NCBI RefSeq assembly: GCF_050947875.1
Contig: NC_134574.1
Location: forward strand, 153,302,434-153,366,433
From: Dermacentor variabilis
Taxonomy: Eukaryota; Arthropoda; Arachnida; Ixodida; Ixodidae
Length of the DNA stretch: 64,000 nt
Direction: 5' to 3'
Part shown: positions 40,979-51,189 of the stretch, piece by piece
Layout: every line of letters begins with the position of its first letter
Position numbering within the stretch: the stretch's first letter is position 1
The notes under the pieces: model-generated
The model's input: only the letters and a program-made list of their open reading frames with translations
What the model was told of the DNA's origin: nothing
Database searches by the model: none
Translations under genes and position numbers: made by a program

Positions 40979-43366
40979 GTGACACGGCTCGAGTGCAAGA
41001 AGAGCTGCGATAGTCAAGTTCACCTCTGTTGCTGTAGAAAAAGAAAAAAAAAAGGTTTATTACTGTAGTTAGTCGACGCTGAGCCGATGGGAGTGGAAAA
41101 GTGGAGTTGCTGAAGCCTCAAGCTAGTCTAAACAGTAAGACCGAACGGTAACAGGACAGTGTCCAGGCGAAACTAAAGTGTGTTCTCGGGATCAGGACAC
41201 CAAACTCAAATAAAATACTCTATAGCGTTGTTTGCAAAAGCGAACTCTCATTTTTTAGGGAGTCATTATAATAAACAAAGTGCAGGCTAGAAACCTCATT
41301 AGCAAAATGAATAAACTTGTTCCATTCAGTAGCCCTTAGAAAGAAAACAATATACTTATTGGTTGCACATTTCTGAGGTTCCCAGATGTAATTGTTAATG
41401 CGCAACTGGTCATCCGTGCTCAAGCTTATGGAGCGTGTACAAAGAAGTCTCGTGTGAGTCTGTGTTCAGTTGGGAATCAGTTATCAAGGGAACCATGTTT
41501 TTGTCCTTCTACAGGTATCTGGCACAGCTGCCAAGATAGGCCACCAAAAGGCGTACCATCACTGCACAGTGCTTGTCAATGCGAACACCACTGTGATGCA
41601 TCAAGTCCTAGGAGGACGCTATGTAAGTCATCTTGCCAATTGTTCAGCTTTGCGCAGTGCTAAGGAGCACATATTTTTAAGGTCATTATAAGAGCTATTT
41701 GTATTTCACTGCCAATCATGTTTGCGAGTCTACATGGCAAATAGTGTAGACAAGAACGACGGAACATATGCACTGTACAGTCTTGTCCTGTCATCTGTCG
41801 CCATGTTATTCACATGCTATTCGATTTCATATTCGTACAGTTCTGCTCTGTTCGAGTTACTGACTTACCTGGTGTCATTTTCAACACCCCTGGTGAACTT
41901 GTTGGTGTCTTTTTTTTCTCTTCCTATTACAGGTGAACCTCGACATAATGAACATGGGTATATTAAAGTAAATCTAAAATGTTTCTGAACAATATCTTCC
42001 AGCAGGTAACGAATTTATGCATATAACGAACATCGGATATAAGCAAGATATTTTTGTGTAGGATGAAACTCCCATTAAAACCAGGTTCGACTCTACTTGC
42101 GATTCCTCAGTCTACCTTTCCCGTGCCTTTCAAATCCCCTCCCCTTTGATGTAGATGAATGTTGTGCACCTTCCGGAGGAAGTTGCCAGTCTGTCTGCAT
42201 CTCTTATGTCTCAGCTTCAGGTAATATTTGCTAGCTTTGTTAAATGTCATGTCCAGTTAAGAGGCTGCAGATGTGTAGCACTTTTTTTGTGCAGATGCTA
42301 ATGACGTAATGTACATCTGCAGCCTTGTAAACAGTCAAGCCTCGTTTTAACGATGCTGCTTCCACTGCAAATATATTCTTTCTATCCGATATTCGTTTAT
42401 AAGTATTCATAAGATGCGATATTGGCAAGAAATATTTTAGGTTTATTTCGTTATAACCAGTAATGCGTTATAACTATGTTCTTTATATCGAGGTTCTACT
42501 GTATATGGTGCAAGCAACTCTCAAGAACATTCTGATGTGACCTCGAAGCTACTGTACATCTATGAAGTAGCAATAGAGTGCATTTCAAATATACTGAAGA
42601 ATATTAGGCAACATCATTCTAAGCGAGGAGCGATTGTAGTACAGCCACAAAAGCTGCAATTGTAGAATGTGTGCTAGGCAATCTACGATTTAGGATCATT
42701 GTAATACTTGAGATTTGCTGTGCACTATGAAAGACAGCATAATGTTGTTGTTTTTTTTACCTTTTTTCTTCCTTTACTGTTTAGAGTAACATTGAGAGCA
42801 AGGCAAGTCCAAGCGTGCGAGCATCTGTCAAGAACATCAAAGAGCTTTGCCCTCGTCTGACTGTGGAATCCCTGTCGGCCTCGCTTGCTACTAGGTTCAA
42901 CCGCCAGCATCAAGACGAAGCAACAAACAGAGCAGAGAATCATGTTCTCCACTTTGTTGATCCATTAGAAGAACACTTCCCAGGTATCGATGCCATGTGT
43001 GAAAAGCTTCAGAGCTGGAAGTGGATATTTGGAACAACACCCAAGTTCACAATCAGTGAAAGTTTCCCGCTTCCTGCTTCACAGGCCAGTTCACTTGATC
43101 TTGGCGATGCCTTGGGACTTAATGCGGTGCTGAAAGTAGCGCTGACGAGTTACCACGGCCTACTGGAGGACATACACATAACACCGTGCCTTCACAACCA
43201 ACGACTGCTGTCTGTGATATCTGACAGGATTCGTGGTGTGCGGTTTTTACAGAGTGACATTGCTGAAACATTCAAGAAAATTAAGGACAGCAATCCTGAC
43301 AACAGTGACATAGTAGAATTTCTAGGAAAGTGTTGTACCACTCTAGCTGGAAATGCCCAGAGGTGA
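40493..43366 (+). CDS. LIPT1: LIPT1, mitochondrial lipoyltransferase, complete, 4 exons
   Basis: Mitochondrial lipoyl amidotransferase family: transfers lipoyl groups to the E2 subunits of 2-oxoacid dehydrogenases. Coding exons: 40493-40978, 41515-41622, 42155-42220, 42785-43366, all joining in phase 0; 413 aa against ~373 in human. An arginine/serine-rich N-terminus (MRTPVSVARILRRSYTSLST) suits mitochondrial import. Motifs: VVIGRHQNPWVEC (74-86), RRNSGGGTVYHDAGNLN (100-116) and NAFK-VSGTAAKIG across the first junction. Lys162 is the conserved lysine that contacts the lipoyl adduct in LplA-type enzymes. The C-terminal domain (W-x-W-IFGTTPKF) is encoded in the last exon. ATG 40493 is the first in-frame ATG that gives the targeting peptide. 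Confidence 0.93.
41515..41622 (+). CDS. LIPT1: LIPT1 exon 2
   Basis: Acceptor AG 41513-41514, donor GTAAGT at 41623, 36 codons. Encodes VSGTAAKIGHQKAYHHCTVL and ends HQVLGGRY, close to human [20 protein letters not shown]. Confidence 0.94.
41930..42097. mobile_element. Tigger-like MITE in LIPT1 intron 2
   Basis: The left end ACAGGTGAACCTCGACATAA and the right end, on the other strand AGTAGAGTCGAACCTGG, form imperfect inverted termini. The core contains ATATAACGAACATCGGATAT, shared with 32393. Confidence 0.62.
42155..42220 (+). CDS. LIPT1: LIPT1 exon 3, 66-base exon
   Basis: Twenty-two codons (MNVVHLPEEVASLSASLMSQ then LQ) between a pyrimidine-rich acceptor (AG 42153-42154) and CAG|GTAATA. 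Phase 0 on both sides, so the frame is kept with or without it. It accounts for part of the extra length over human LIPT1. Inclusion is inferred from splice sites and open frame only. Confidence 0.68.
42331..42503. mobile_element. Tigger-like MITE in LIPT1 intron 3
   Basis: The left end ACAGTCAAGCCTCGTTTTAA and the right end, on the other strand ACAGTAGAACCTCGATATAA, are clear inverted termini flanked by TA. About 170 bases, no coding content. Confidence 0.75.
42785..43366 (+). CDS. LIPT1: LIPT1 terminal exon
   Basis: Acceptor AG 42783-42784. Encodes SNIESKASPSVRASVKNIKE onward, then the C-terminal accessory domain with SWKWIFGTTPKFTISESF, and ends NAQR with TGA 43364-43366. Confidence 0.94.
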   Translation, partial: SNIESKASPSVRASVKNIKELCPRLTVESLSASLATRFNRQHQDEATNRAENHVLHFVDPLEEHFPGIDAMCEKLQSWKWIFGTTPKFTISESFPLPASQASSLDLGDALGLNAVLKVALTSYHGLLEDIHITPCLHNQRLLSVISDRIRGVRFLQSDIAETFKKIKDSNPDNSDIVEFLGKCCTTLAGNAQR

Positions 43367-43735
43367 TTGTTTGCCTGCATACTAGTTTTTTTTTTTTTTT
43401 ATTGTCATATATGTCGACAGTCTCGCGTCACAGACGTACAGACCCAGTGGAGGTGTCCATAATTGCACTAACTTTGCCTGGGAGCACATTTGGGTCACTC
43501 ATGCAATGGAGGTGGCAGTTCGGTGCACCACTCTAGCTAGAAATGTCCAGAGGCAATTTATTTGCCAGTGTACTAGTCCATTTTTTAAATTGTGCTTAAT
43601 ATATTGTCCGAGGAAAAAAAATATATTACGATAGCTTTATATAGTAGATGCGCAGACCAGTAAAGTTGCCAATAATTCTGCTACTGTCGCTGTCGAGCTC
43701 ATGTGAGTCGCTCGTTCAGTGGAGATGACCACCCC
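43330..43735 (+). repeat. tandem duplication of LIPT1 3' end
   Basis: Copy 1 (43330-43520) includes the last ~11 codons and stop of LIPT1. Copy 2 (43521-43735) repeats ACCACTCTAGCTAGAAATG, GTCCAGAGG, TTTGCC, ACTAGT and the following ~150 bases with many substitutions. Confidence 0.8.
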
Positions 43736-43871
43736 TCTTGCTTAAACTTGGAGTGCCCGAACTGGGTTCCATGAGTGGCCAAAACGAATCTGACCACATC
43801 CCTTCTTAGGTGGATTATTAATTACCCCTGTTTAAATTACTAGATAATTTGCGCCATTCCCTTGTTCTCAT

Positions 43872-44330
43872 TCTAACGCGATAGCGTTAAGGAGCTCGTG
43901 TCGCAGAAAAGCCGGTGTCGGCGTCCGCGGCGTTGGCCGTGAGCGATAAATCACGGCTGGCACTTCACAAATAAAAAGCAACTTCCAAGATGGGCTGGGT
44001 GGGAATCGAACCAGGGTCTCCGGAGTGTGAGACGGAGACGTTACCACTGAGCCACGAGTTCGATGCTTCAAAGCGGTACAAAAGCGCCTCTAGTGAACGC
44101 GGTGTTGCCTTAGAAACGAGCTGTTTCTAAGGCTCAGGCGTGCGTTGCTTGCTCAGGCGCACATTTCGTTGTCGCGCCGAACGCTGCGTTGCTGGACGCT
44201 CACCGCATCCGATGCGGGGCGCGTAGTCTCTGCGCCGTAGCCCTTTGTCTTACACCCCTTGGCGGGTTGACGGGAACGCTGTCGCATTCCACTCTTGAAT
44301 GCGAAGCTTAAGCGTCCTCCAATTTTTTAA
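43872..44330 (-). mobile_element. tRNA-derived SINE, minus strand
   Basis: Read on the minus strand it contains an A-box-like TGGCTCAGTGGTAACG and a B-box GGTTCGATTCC (complement of about 43990-44055), spaced as in a tRNA. GC-rich flanks begin GACGCTTAAGCTTCGCATTC and end ACGCTATCGCGTTAGAAT. The tRNA stems do not close well, so this is a SINE, not a working tRNA. Similar text is frequent in tick genomes, from memory. Confidence 0.75.
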
Positions 44331-44639
44331 GCTGTTCAATTCATTCATTTCAACAATTATCATGAGGCATTGGATAAGCACATCGGTGGGAAAAAGCATG
44401 TGTGTGTGTGGAGTTGGGAGATTCAGAGGCACTCTGGGGGGACAGGTGGGGCACACCGTATTATGCGTGAATTTGCGATACGCGCTCCGGGACGCATTGG
44501 ATGGCTTCGATTACCGCTGGTGAAGAACACATGCAGAACGCACTACAGGCAGACATGTTTTAATTCTGTGATGTCCAAAAGCCCCCCAGGCGTAGTCGGG
44601 CATGTCGCACCCATGACTTCATTGGATAGAGGGTACTAA

Positions 44640-45062
44640 CTCTTGTTGTATTGTGATTACAGACTGTTGGCAGTGACAAGCATCTTGCACTGTATCTTCG
44701 CACAAATCCTGAAGACATGGATGAGTGCATGCGCAGAGAATGACAATGCGGTCACAGAACTACAAAATTGGTTTCTAGCTGGCAGGCGCCTAGAGGACAA
44801 TCTTTTTATGCTGACTCAAACAGTGGAAGCAGCCTGCAAGAAGTCGAGAAGCCTCTATGGGTGGTTTCAGGACGTATCAAAGGCATATGACAGTGTCCGC
44901 TATGATCACCTATTTTCCACAGGATCACAGACACACGCATGCCTGAAGTACAGATTGGTCTGGTACGCTGGCTGTATGCTGGCCTTTTTGCCAGATATAT
45001 ATTTTCTCCGTCTAGGGTGCTTTAAAATAACCCACCTGTTACAAGGGGTTAGCCACAATTCA
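44640..45062 (+). pseudogene. LINE reverse transcriptase fragment (broken)
   Basis: The plus-strand frame reads RLLAVTSILHCIFAQIL, ENDNAVTELQNWFLAGRRLE, DNLFMLTQTVEAACKKSRSL and DVSKAYDSVRYDHLF. This is the N-terminal half of a non-LTR reverse transcriptase (RT domains 2-3, with AFxDxxKAYDxV). The catalytic YADD block is missing and the frame decays after 44930. No endonuclease or 3' tail found. Confidence 0.8.
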
Positions 45063-45305
45063 TTATCATCATCATCATAGTCCGTTTATAACACCCCAAG
45101 GCCATAAAGCTAGGGAACACCTGGCCTACACCAACACTGACAGCAGTTACACCACATCTTCACAATTTCAAGTTTCTCACAATCTTAACATACTTTGCGT
45201 TGATCAACAAATCCGCTCAACACATGCACTTCGTCATGAAAATTTAATAAATGTCATTACTTGAACTCTAACGCATTTATATCTCTCTACAACAGCACTG
45301 ACACC

Positions 45306-46181
45306 TCAGCTGCTTGCGGCAACATAACTTTCTTCTTGGGATGTGTTTCGTGGCTTCCTGAACTTTCCCTGCACAAATATTCGAGGCACACATATGCCTT
45401 CCTTCTTGTTTACCGTCTCACGACACACGTATTCGTTGCTCACTACTTCGAAGCCGGCGTCCAAGAACAGCCTTTCTAGAAACTGCTCTGAAAAGTAGAA
45501 GGCCCTTGTACCATCTTGGCGCACGTAGAAATTGGTGTCTATTTTGTGGCCGGGGGCAAATCTCAGCATCGCTTGGTCAAACAAGCCGTAGTCCCTGAAT
45601 AGAACAAGGCCCCCGGGCTTCAGCGCTTCGTGCACGTTCCTCAGCGCTTCGCTCATTTTATCGGGTTGAATGGCAGACAGGACGAATATCATGGTGACGA
45701 CGTCGACGCCTTCGCGAGGAACATTATCGACGAGGCGCCCCTTGGTGATGTCGCACTGGAAAGCCTTGATAGCGCGCTGGTCGTACAAGGAGTGCGCCTT
45801 CACGAACTGGACAGCGCGCGGTGAAAAATCGCAAGCGTATATGTAATAGCTGGTCTTTTCCTCGATGAGCGGGAATACGAAATTGCCGACACCGCAGCCG
45901 ATTTCCAGTAGCACCGGCGTCCCGCTATCCGAAACGCCCGGCACGTCTGAACCGCTGGCGGCGAGTTCCTCGAACTCTCGCTTAGTCCAGTGTCTGTCCT
46001 TGAAGAAGCGAGTTTCGTTTCGCTTGTAGAAGAGGTCCCAGTTTTTCTGAGCTTCGGCTTCGAGCTTGAGTCTCTTGAACTCTGAAACCAAAACCGTATC
46101 CTTCGCGAGCTTGGCGGCTTCCTCTTGCGTGAGCGTCCGCGCGTAGTGGCCTTTCAACCCGCTGTTTGATGTCTCGGTCAT
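45306..46181 (-). CDS. METTL6: METTL6, tRNA N3-methylcytidine methyltransferase
   Basis: S-adenosylmethionine-dependent methyltransferase that makes m3C32 in serine tRNAs (known for METTL6). One uninterrupted ORF of 291 aa; human METTL6 is of similar size. Motifs: AQKNWDLFYKRNETRFFKDR (44-63), HWTKREFEEL (64-73), SAM motif I LEIGCGVGNFVFPL (92-105), ACDFSPRAVQFVK (116-128), FQCDIT (141-146), FVLSAIQPDKM (166-176), LKPGGLVLFRDYG (187-199), NFYVRQDGTRAFYF (217-230) and NEYVCRETVNKKEGICVPR (249-267). These favour METTL6 over METTL2 or METTL8. ATG at 46179-46181 is the first in-frame ATG. Stop at 45306-45308. It lies on the strand opposite to its neighbours. Confidence 0.94.
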   Translation of the reverse strand: MTETSNSGLKGHYARTLTQEEAAKLAKDTVLVSEFKRLKLEAEAQKNWDLFYKRNETRFFKDRHWTKREFEELAASGSDVPGVSDSGTPVLLEIGCGVGNFVFPLIEEKTSYYIYACDFSPRAVQFVKAHSLYDQRAIKAFQCDITKGRLVDNVPREGVDVVTMIFVLSAIQPDKMSEALRNVHEALKPGGLVLFRDYGLFDQAMLRFAPGHKIDTNFYVRQDGTRAFYFSEQFLERLFLDAGFEVVSNEYVCRETVNKKEGICVPRIFVQGKFRKPRNTSQEESYVAASS

Positions 46182-47294
46182 ACTTTGCAATGGAAGGATG
46201 CTTCACACTTATTCTGGAGTTGAGATAACTTTTCGCACGTAACCAAAGAACACAGTCACATGGTTTACTACCAGTACTACCTGATGGTGCATGCGGTTGA
46301 CCATTCGATTGACGTATCTCCCATGGAGGCTGCCATATTGCTACTACCGATGCTGCTGGAGACTCCAAAGGTAAGACTGATATATGTTCTGTCATTTTGC
46401 AACGACAATATATACTGTCGAATTATCCAACAAACAGGTAATTTTATTTGCCTGTAAAGTGAAAGTGCTCGATATTTGCTTTGTGCGGTTTGTGCAGCAA
46501 GAAGCAAAGGAAAGCTTTGCGGGAAAGCATTCATAGCGATTTCACTCAGCCGTGCGGTGATCATCTGCTGCGCTTTCTGTCAAGCTAATGTTTAGGAACG
46601 AGAAGTTTCTTCAGCTTCTGAAGCCGTGAACGGTGAGCTAACCGCTTTCACTCACAAATGCTACGTGGTAGACGCGCAAAAGCAAATGCAGCATCGCAGC
46701 GCAGCATGGGAACAATTATTGCGGTTGCCGTTTGTCGAGTGTTTTGCCATGTTGACTGGCACTTATCGCAGCAGCCTAGAGCTGCGAACTCCACCGCATC
46801 ATTTTCTCTTGCGGTCGTTTTCGTGCCCAGCAGACAGAAATTCCGATTTGAGTGCGTTTTACCAAAAGAACGTTTGTTCCACTCTATCGCGGTTTGGTGA
46901 GCGCCCGCTGCCGCAATTAAAATATGCATATAGTAGAAGGAATCCGGTATTAGCGGTGTGTCTTTCGCGTCCTTGGTACACTTTCGAGTGCGCGCCCAAT
47001 TCCCATATGGCGAGAGATTTGGGTATTTTTCTATTTCTGGCACTGCTTCAGTATTTTTCTGCTAATATTCGAAGAAGGTGCTGCTGTTGGCTCGCTTATA
47101 CCAGCACGCAGCAACTGGGAACATTTTTTTAAAACTTTATTTCTTTGCTTGCGTGCAGTGTTTTAAGTTTCAGTTAAATGAAGTCTTCTCTGCAGTGAGC
47201 TATTGAGTTGCTGAGTCTGCTGAAGCTGCTTATGTGTGTTCTACATTACGTACGTTTCGGTAATTTAACGCGTGCATCCTCCTCTGCTTTGCAG
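46182..47294. promoter_or_regulatory. putative divergent promoter of METTL6 and KIAA0319L
   Basis: A ~1.1 kb interval between the METTL6 start (minus) and the first KIAA0319L coding exon (plus). CpG content is higher than in flanking introns at about 46270-47000. It includes open frames on both strands (168 codons at 46626-47132) that match nothing known. It probably holds both transcription starts and a non-coding KIAA0319L first exon. Confidence 0.38.
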
Positions 47295-47490
47295 GACTGT
47301 CGTCTGTTCAAAAGTGAAGCGAAGGAAGTGGAGCTCATTTCATGAGTATAACCAGTGATATCGCTATTTTAATGTCGATGTGAACATTGGCTAGCAAGAA
47401 CAATGCTTTTTTGGAACATGAGGTGCCGGAGTAGAGTTCTACAGATCATCTGGCTTTCGTCACTGCTTGTCGTCAGCAGTACTTTGGACA
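47295..47490 (+). CDS. KIAA0319L: KIAA0319L exon 1, signal peptide (coding from 47418)
   Basis: Acceptor-like TTTGCAG ends at 47294 and donor GTGAGT is at 47491. ATG 47418 opens MRCRSRVLQIIWLSSLLVVS and STLD: a basic start and a hydrophobic core, a good signal peptide. The frame joins the next exon as LDN|DLEGED. Confidence 0.72.
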
Positions 47491-50400
47491 GTGAGTTTGG
47501 TGGTCACACATGTTTATTCTCTGTGTTTTCTCACGTGAAGTTCCTTTAGTTGTTCTCTTTTTTTCGTTCGCGTTATTTGGCACGTCATGTCGGTCATTCT
47601 GGAAGCTCTCGGCATGTTTGATGTTGATTGCTGGACAACTCACACGCGTATCCTGACTTTTACTATAAAGTTTGTAATCAGTACAGTGTTGCACATTTAG
47701 TACAGCAATATACGTCACAACTTAATTTTAACATAATGGATATAGCGAAAAGATATGGTTGTGTTTGGAATTGTCTGTCAGTACCGATCTGAATGAGGGT
47801 TTGGTTTTAATAACTACACATTCCCAAATAGTTCTTCGTATAGGCTATCTTAATGCAGAAGTAAAAAATTGAATAGGCAATTTATTTTAATTATGTCGTG
47901 GCTGCAATTGTGGTTGATTTCCATGGCTTGCTTTTGTTTGTTTCAGTATACATGTGCAAATGTCATGTAACTGGCAATCTGCTCATAAGTGCATGAATCA
48001 TTTACTGTATCATGTCTAGCTACCAAAACTCTGTAGATCCATATTAAGGTATTTTGTGTTAGTTGGTCTGTGGTTTTTTTATTGCCAGCATGCTGAATGT
48101 ACACGTTCGCACTCTTTATTGAATCACATAGCAGTGTTAATGAAAAACACTTATCATGATTTTCATTCATACATTACGGGCTATACTTTCTAATGATTTA
48201 TTTCATTTTCCATTCTTTTTGCCTTTTGTCATTAGCTCAGACAATTACATGCCACTGTTATCCCTGGAATCAGCAGGTGGGATGCATAATAAAAGGAATG
48301 GAAAATGGAATGGGGCATTATAAAATGTACAATTTTTGCTTGTGATCCCAGTGAATAATTTCTTTGAACTCTGTCTGTGGCTTATTAAAATGCAAACTGG
48401 TTAACTATGCTTAGTAAATGCTTTTTATGTGTGTTCATACCTGGGTGTTTGCTGATACCTCACACCTTGGTATTTCAAGGCTTGTGAAGTATTTCATTTT
48501 ATTTACCTGTCATTTTCAATTCCCAATCAAAGTGTTGTGAACATGATATGAAAAAAATTGTGTAAACAAATATTTAAATTATAGCATTTGCACTTGGGAG
48601 ACAGTGATAGTGCAAGAAATGTTAACATGCTCCCTCTCTTTGTAAGCTGGAGGTTTTACTACCAGAGAATACAGCCAGTGCTATACTCAGAAATATTCTT
48701 CCGGGGGGGAGGTCATGTACCCGTTGTGCCCCCCCCCCCCCCGGCTACACAATCGGGTACAGCATAAAATGCAAGAAAACTGCAGGCACGCAATGCATGC
48801 TCAGAGAACTTTCATTTGGAGGGAAAACATGCTGTTACTGGTGATACCTTTCATTTCTTTGAGAATATTCTTGTATGTTGCAATTAAGTTGCTGCCCATG
48901 GGTCTGGAATACCTCTGTCTATGCTTGCCTGGTGCAAAACGTATAGCTCTCCATAGCAGCGCATTCTGGTTGGTGACTGCACTTTTATTTTCCTCCTACC
49001 TGCCCCTGTTGTGTATCAACTCACCCGACCCCTAGATGATCTCGAGGGTGAGGACTTGGCAGCGGAAGAGGAAGAAGACGAGGATGAATTCGGTGGGGGC
49101 GACGCCGGTGGCGGGTTCTGTCCCGACTCGCTGTTCCCGAAGCTCACGCTGCTGCGGCATGTGACTCCGCGAGGCAATGCCAGTGCGGGCCGGTTCACCA
49201 AGGTCGCGCACGCCTCGAGCCTTACGGACTGCACCAAGGCCTGCTGCGAGCAGGGCGCTTTGTGTAACCTCGTTTTTCTGCACGGCAGTTCATGCTTCCT
49301 CGTACGGTGCCACTCAGCAGCTCTGTGCCAACCTCAGCATCGGCCAAGCACCAAGTTTGACTCTAGCTTTATGGTGATAGTGCGTCCTCCGCGTAAGTCA
49401 CTGCGGCAGTCACACGGACAGAGTTTGCGAAAAGTTTCGAAGCCGCTGCATGCAATACTGCAGCTGTCATTCAGTGGTCCGAACGCCACCTTGAGCAAAA
49501 ATGAACTTTGGCTGCATGAACACAGGGAAACGAAGTAAAAAGTGTTCATATAGGGTAGCACATTTGCGATGGGTGGAAGGATCATTTCTTTGCTGCCCTA
49601 CACTAGAATTTAACTTCTGAGTTCCTTGATAATACAAATATTTCGGTTATAACGTCGCTGAAGACCGTTCTCAGCACTGCTAATAGTACTTTTCGCTGTC
49701 TTTGTGTAATGTGTTTTCTCTGTTACTGTGTTCTGTTTGTCTGGTTCCAAGAACATCATATTAATGTCTTGAATACTATGTTGGCATTGTGTGGTGGCAG
49801 GACAGTGGCTTTGAAACTTTTAGCAATGGTCTCATCTAGCCTTGGTTCGTTTGTGGGGCGGGTTGATTGCCTTGCATCCACCTTTATCTTCATTTGCTTA
49901 GTTTGTTCGGTGTAATTCCTGAGTTTCCTGTTGCATTACATATGTGCTCACTGTTTGCAGATGAGGACTTGGTTTATATGTTGGGCATGCCGGTGCATTC
50001 TGTTCTGTTTATCTCCATGCTGAGTTTTTATTTTGGTTTAACATTCCCTGCATATATTTCTTTATTTGAAACATATTCATGGTTGGTGTCTGGATCTGTT
50101 GAGGACATTTGTTGAGCAATTCAATGTTTTCGGTTGTCTGTAGTACGCATCAGAGCGTGAGATACTTGTGTGCAGAAGTGCGGATGTTTGTTGACTTGGT
50201 CCTCACCGCCTGGCAACAGGCATTTATGCCTGGCAGCTTTCTTGCTTTCCACTTGAATTTCTTCAGTTTGTGTCTTCTTCCTTGGTTACACACAGTCCAA
50301 TTCGTTCAACTTCTTGCATACTTTCCTTGTGGAGTTGTGCATTATGTTGCTGGCTTTCTCGTTGTAGGCCTCCTTGTTTGGTTCCTTTGTTGTCTGGTAA

Positions 50401-51152
50401 CTTGTGTGATCAGGCACTCACACTTTTTTGTTGTGTTCTGCGTCACGTGAATTGCTATTCTGTTTCCCCTTTTTTTTTTCCTTTTAAGCTCAGAAGCAGG
50501 TGGCTGAAAAATTCTGTATTTCCTATTGAATACATGTTTGCTACTTCCTCGTGCTTTCTTTTTTTATTTTCCTTTTTTGCTGCCCCATCTTTTGTTTCTG
50601 CCTGAGAGAGGTTGGCTTCATCCTTGCCATCTGTAAATTTTTTTTTAACAGTCAGCATGCAGTATCTGTGTTTGCACCTCCCTTGCTTTACTTATTTTCA
50701 TGTAAATGTTTCGTTTTTCAGTAGCTGTAGGTTTTTTTAGCACTTGCAGATGTTGTTGCCTTGCTGCCCTCCCTTGATTGATTTGTTATGTGAGAACCCA
50801 GAACGGCACAGACTTGCTTTTCTCTTCTTTCAGTGATTATTGTCTTACTCTCTGCTTGTCTTAGCTTTGAGTTATTGATTGTACACTTAAAAGTGTTTAG
50901 TCGGTAGCACATTTACGAGATTAGATTAAACTTGATTTATACATGGTTCTCTGCCACTGCAGGTGCCTATACTTATAACATCTTTTTCTTTTTATCTCTT
51001 TCTCTCTTGAAGAAAAAGGCTCATCAGATTCTTCACATGAATGGACCACTCATTCAACGCCAAACTCTGATGAAGACACGTAAGCCTGTATATTTGTTTG
51101 ACTCCTGTTTGTCTTGTCTTGCTGTGTTATCTGCGCACTGGCATATGTACAG

Positions 51153-51189
<37 letters not shown>

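Larger units (their letters stand above)
43367..45305. other. LIPT1-METTL6 spacer
   Basis: LIPT1 3' UTR with a duplicated segment, then a minus-strand tRNA-like SINE, then a broken LINE reverse transcriptase. No canonical AATAAA for LIPT1 was seen in 43367-43860. The two genes converge here. Confidence 0.6.

Noticed and set aside
40609..41013. 134-codon plus-strand ORF and a 116-codon minus ORF over LIPT1 exon 1
   Set aside because: Out-of-frame shadows of the GC-rich LIPT1 coding exon.
43990..44055. functional tRNA gene on the minus strand
   Set aside because: A and B boxes are present, but the acceptor and anticodon stems do not pair properly and the sequence is embedded in a longer repeat; called a SINE.
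46626..47132. 168-codon plus-strand ORF upstream of KIAA0319L
   Set aside because: CpG-rich sequence open in several frames at once, with no domain and no splice-supported link; treated as promoter or 5' UTR.
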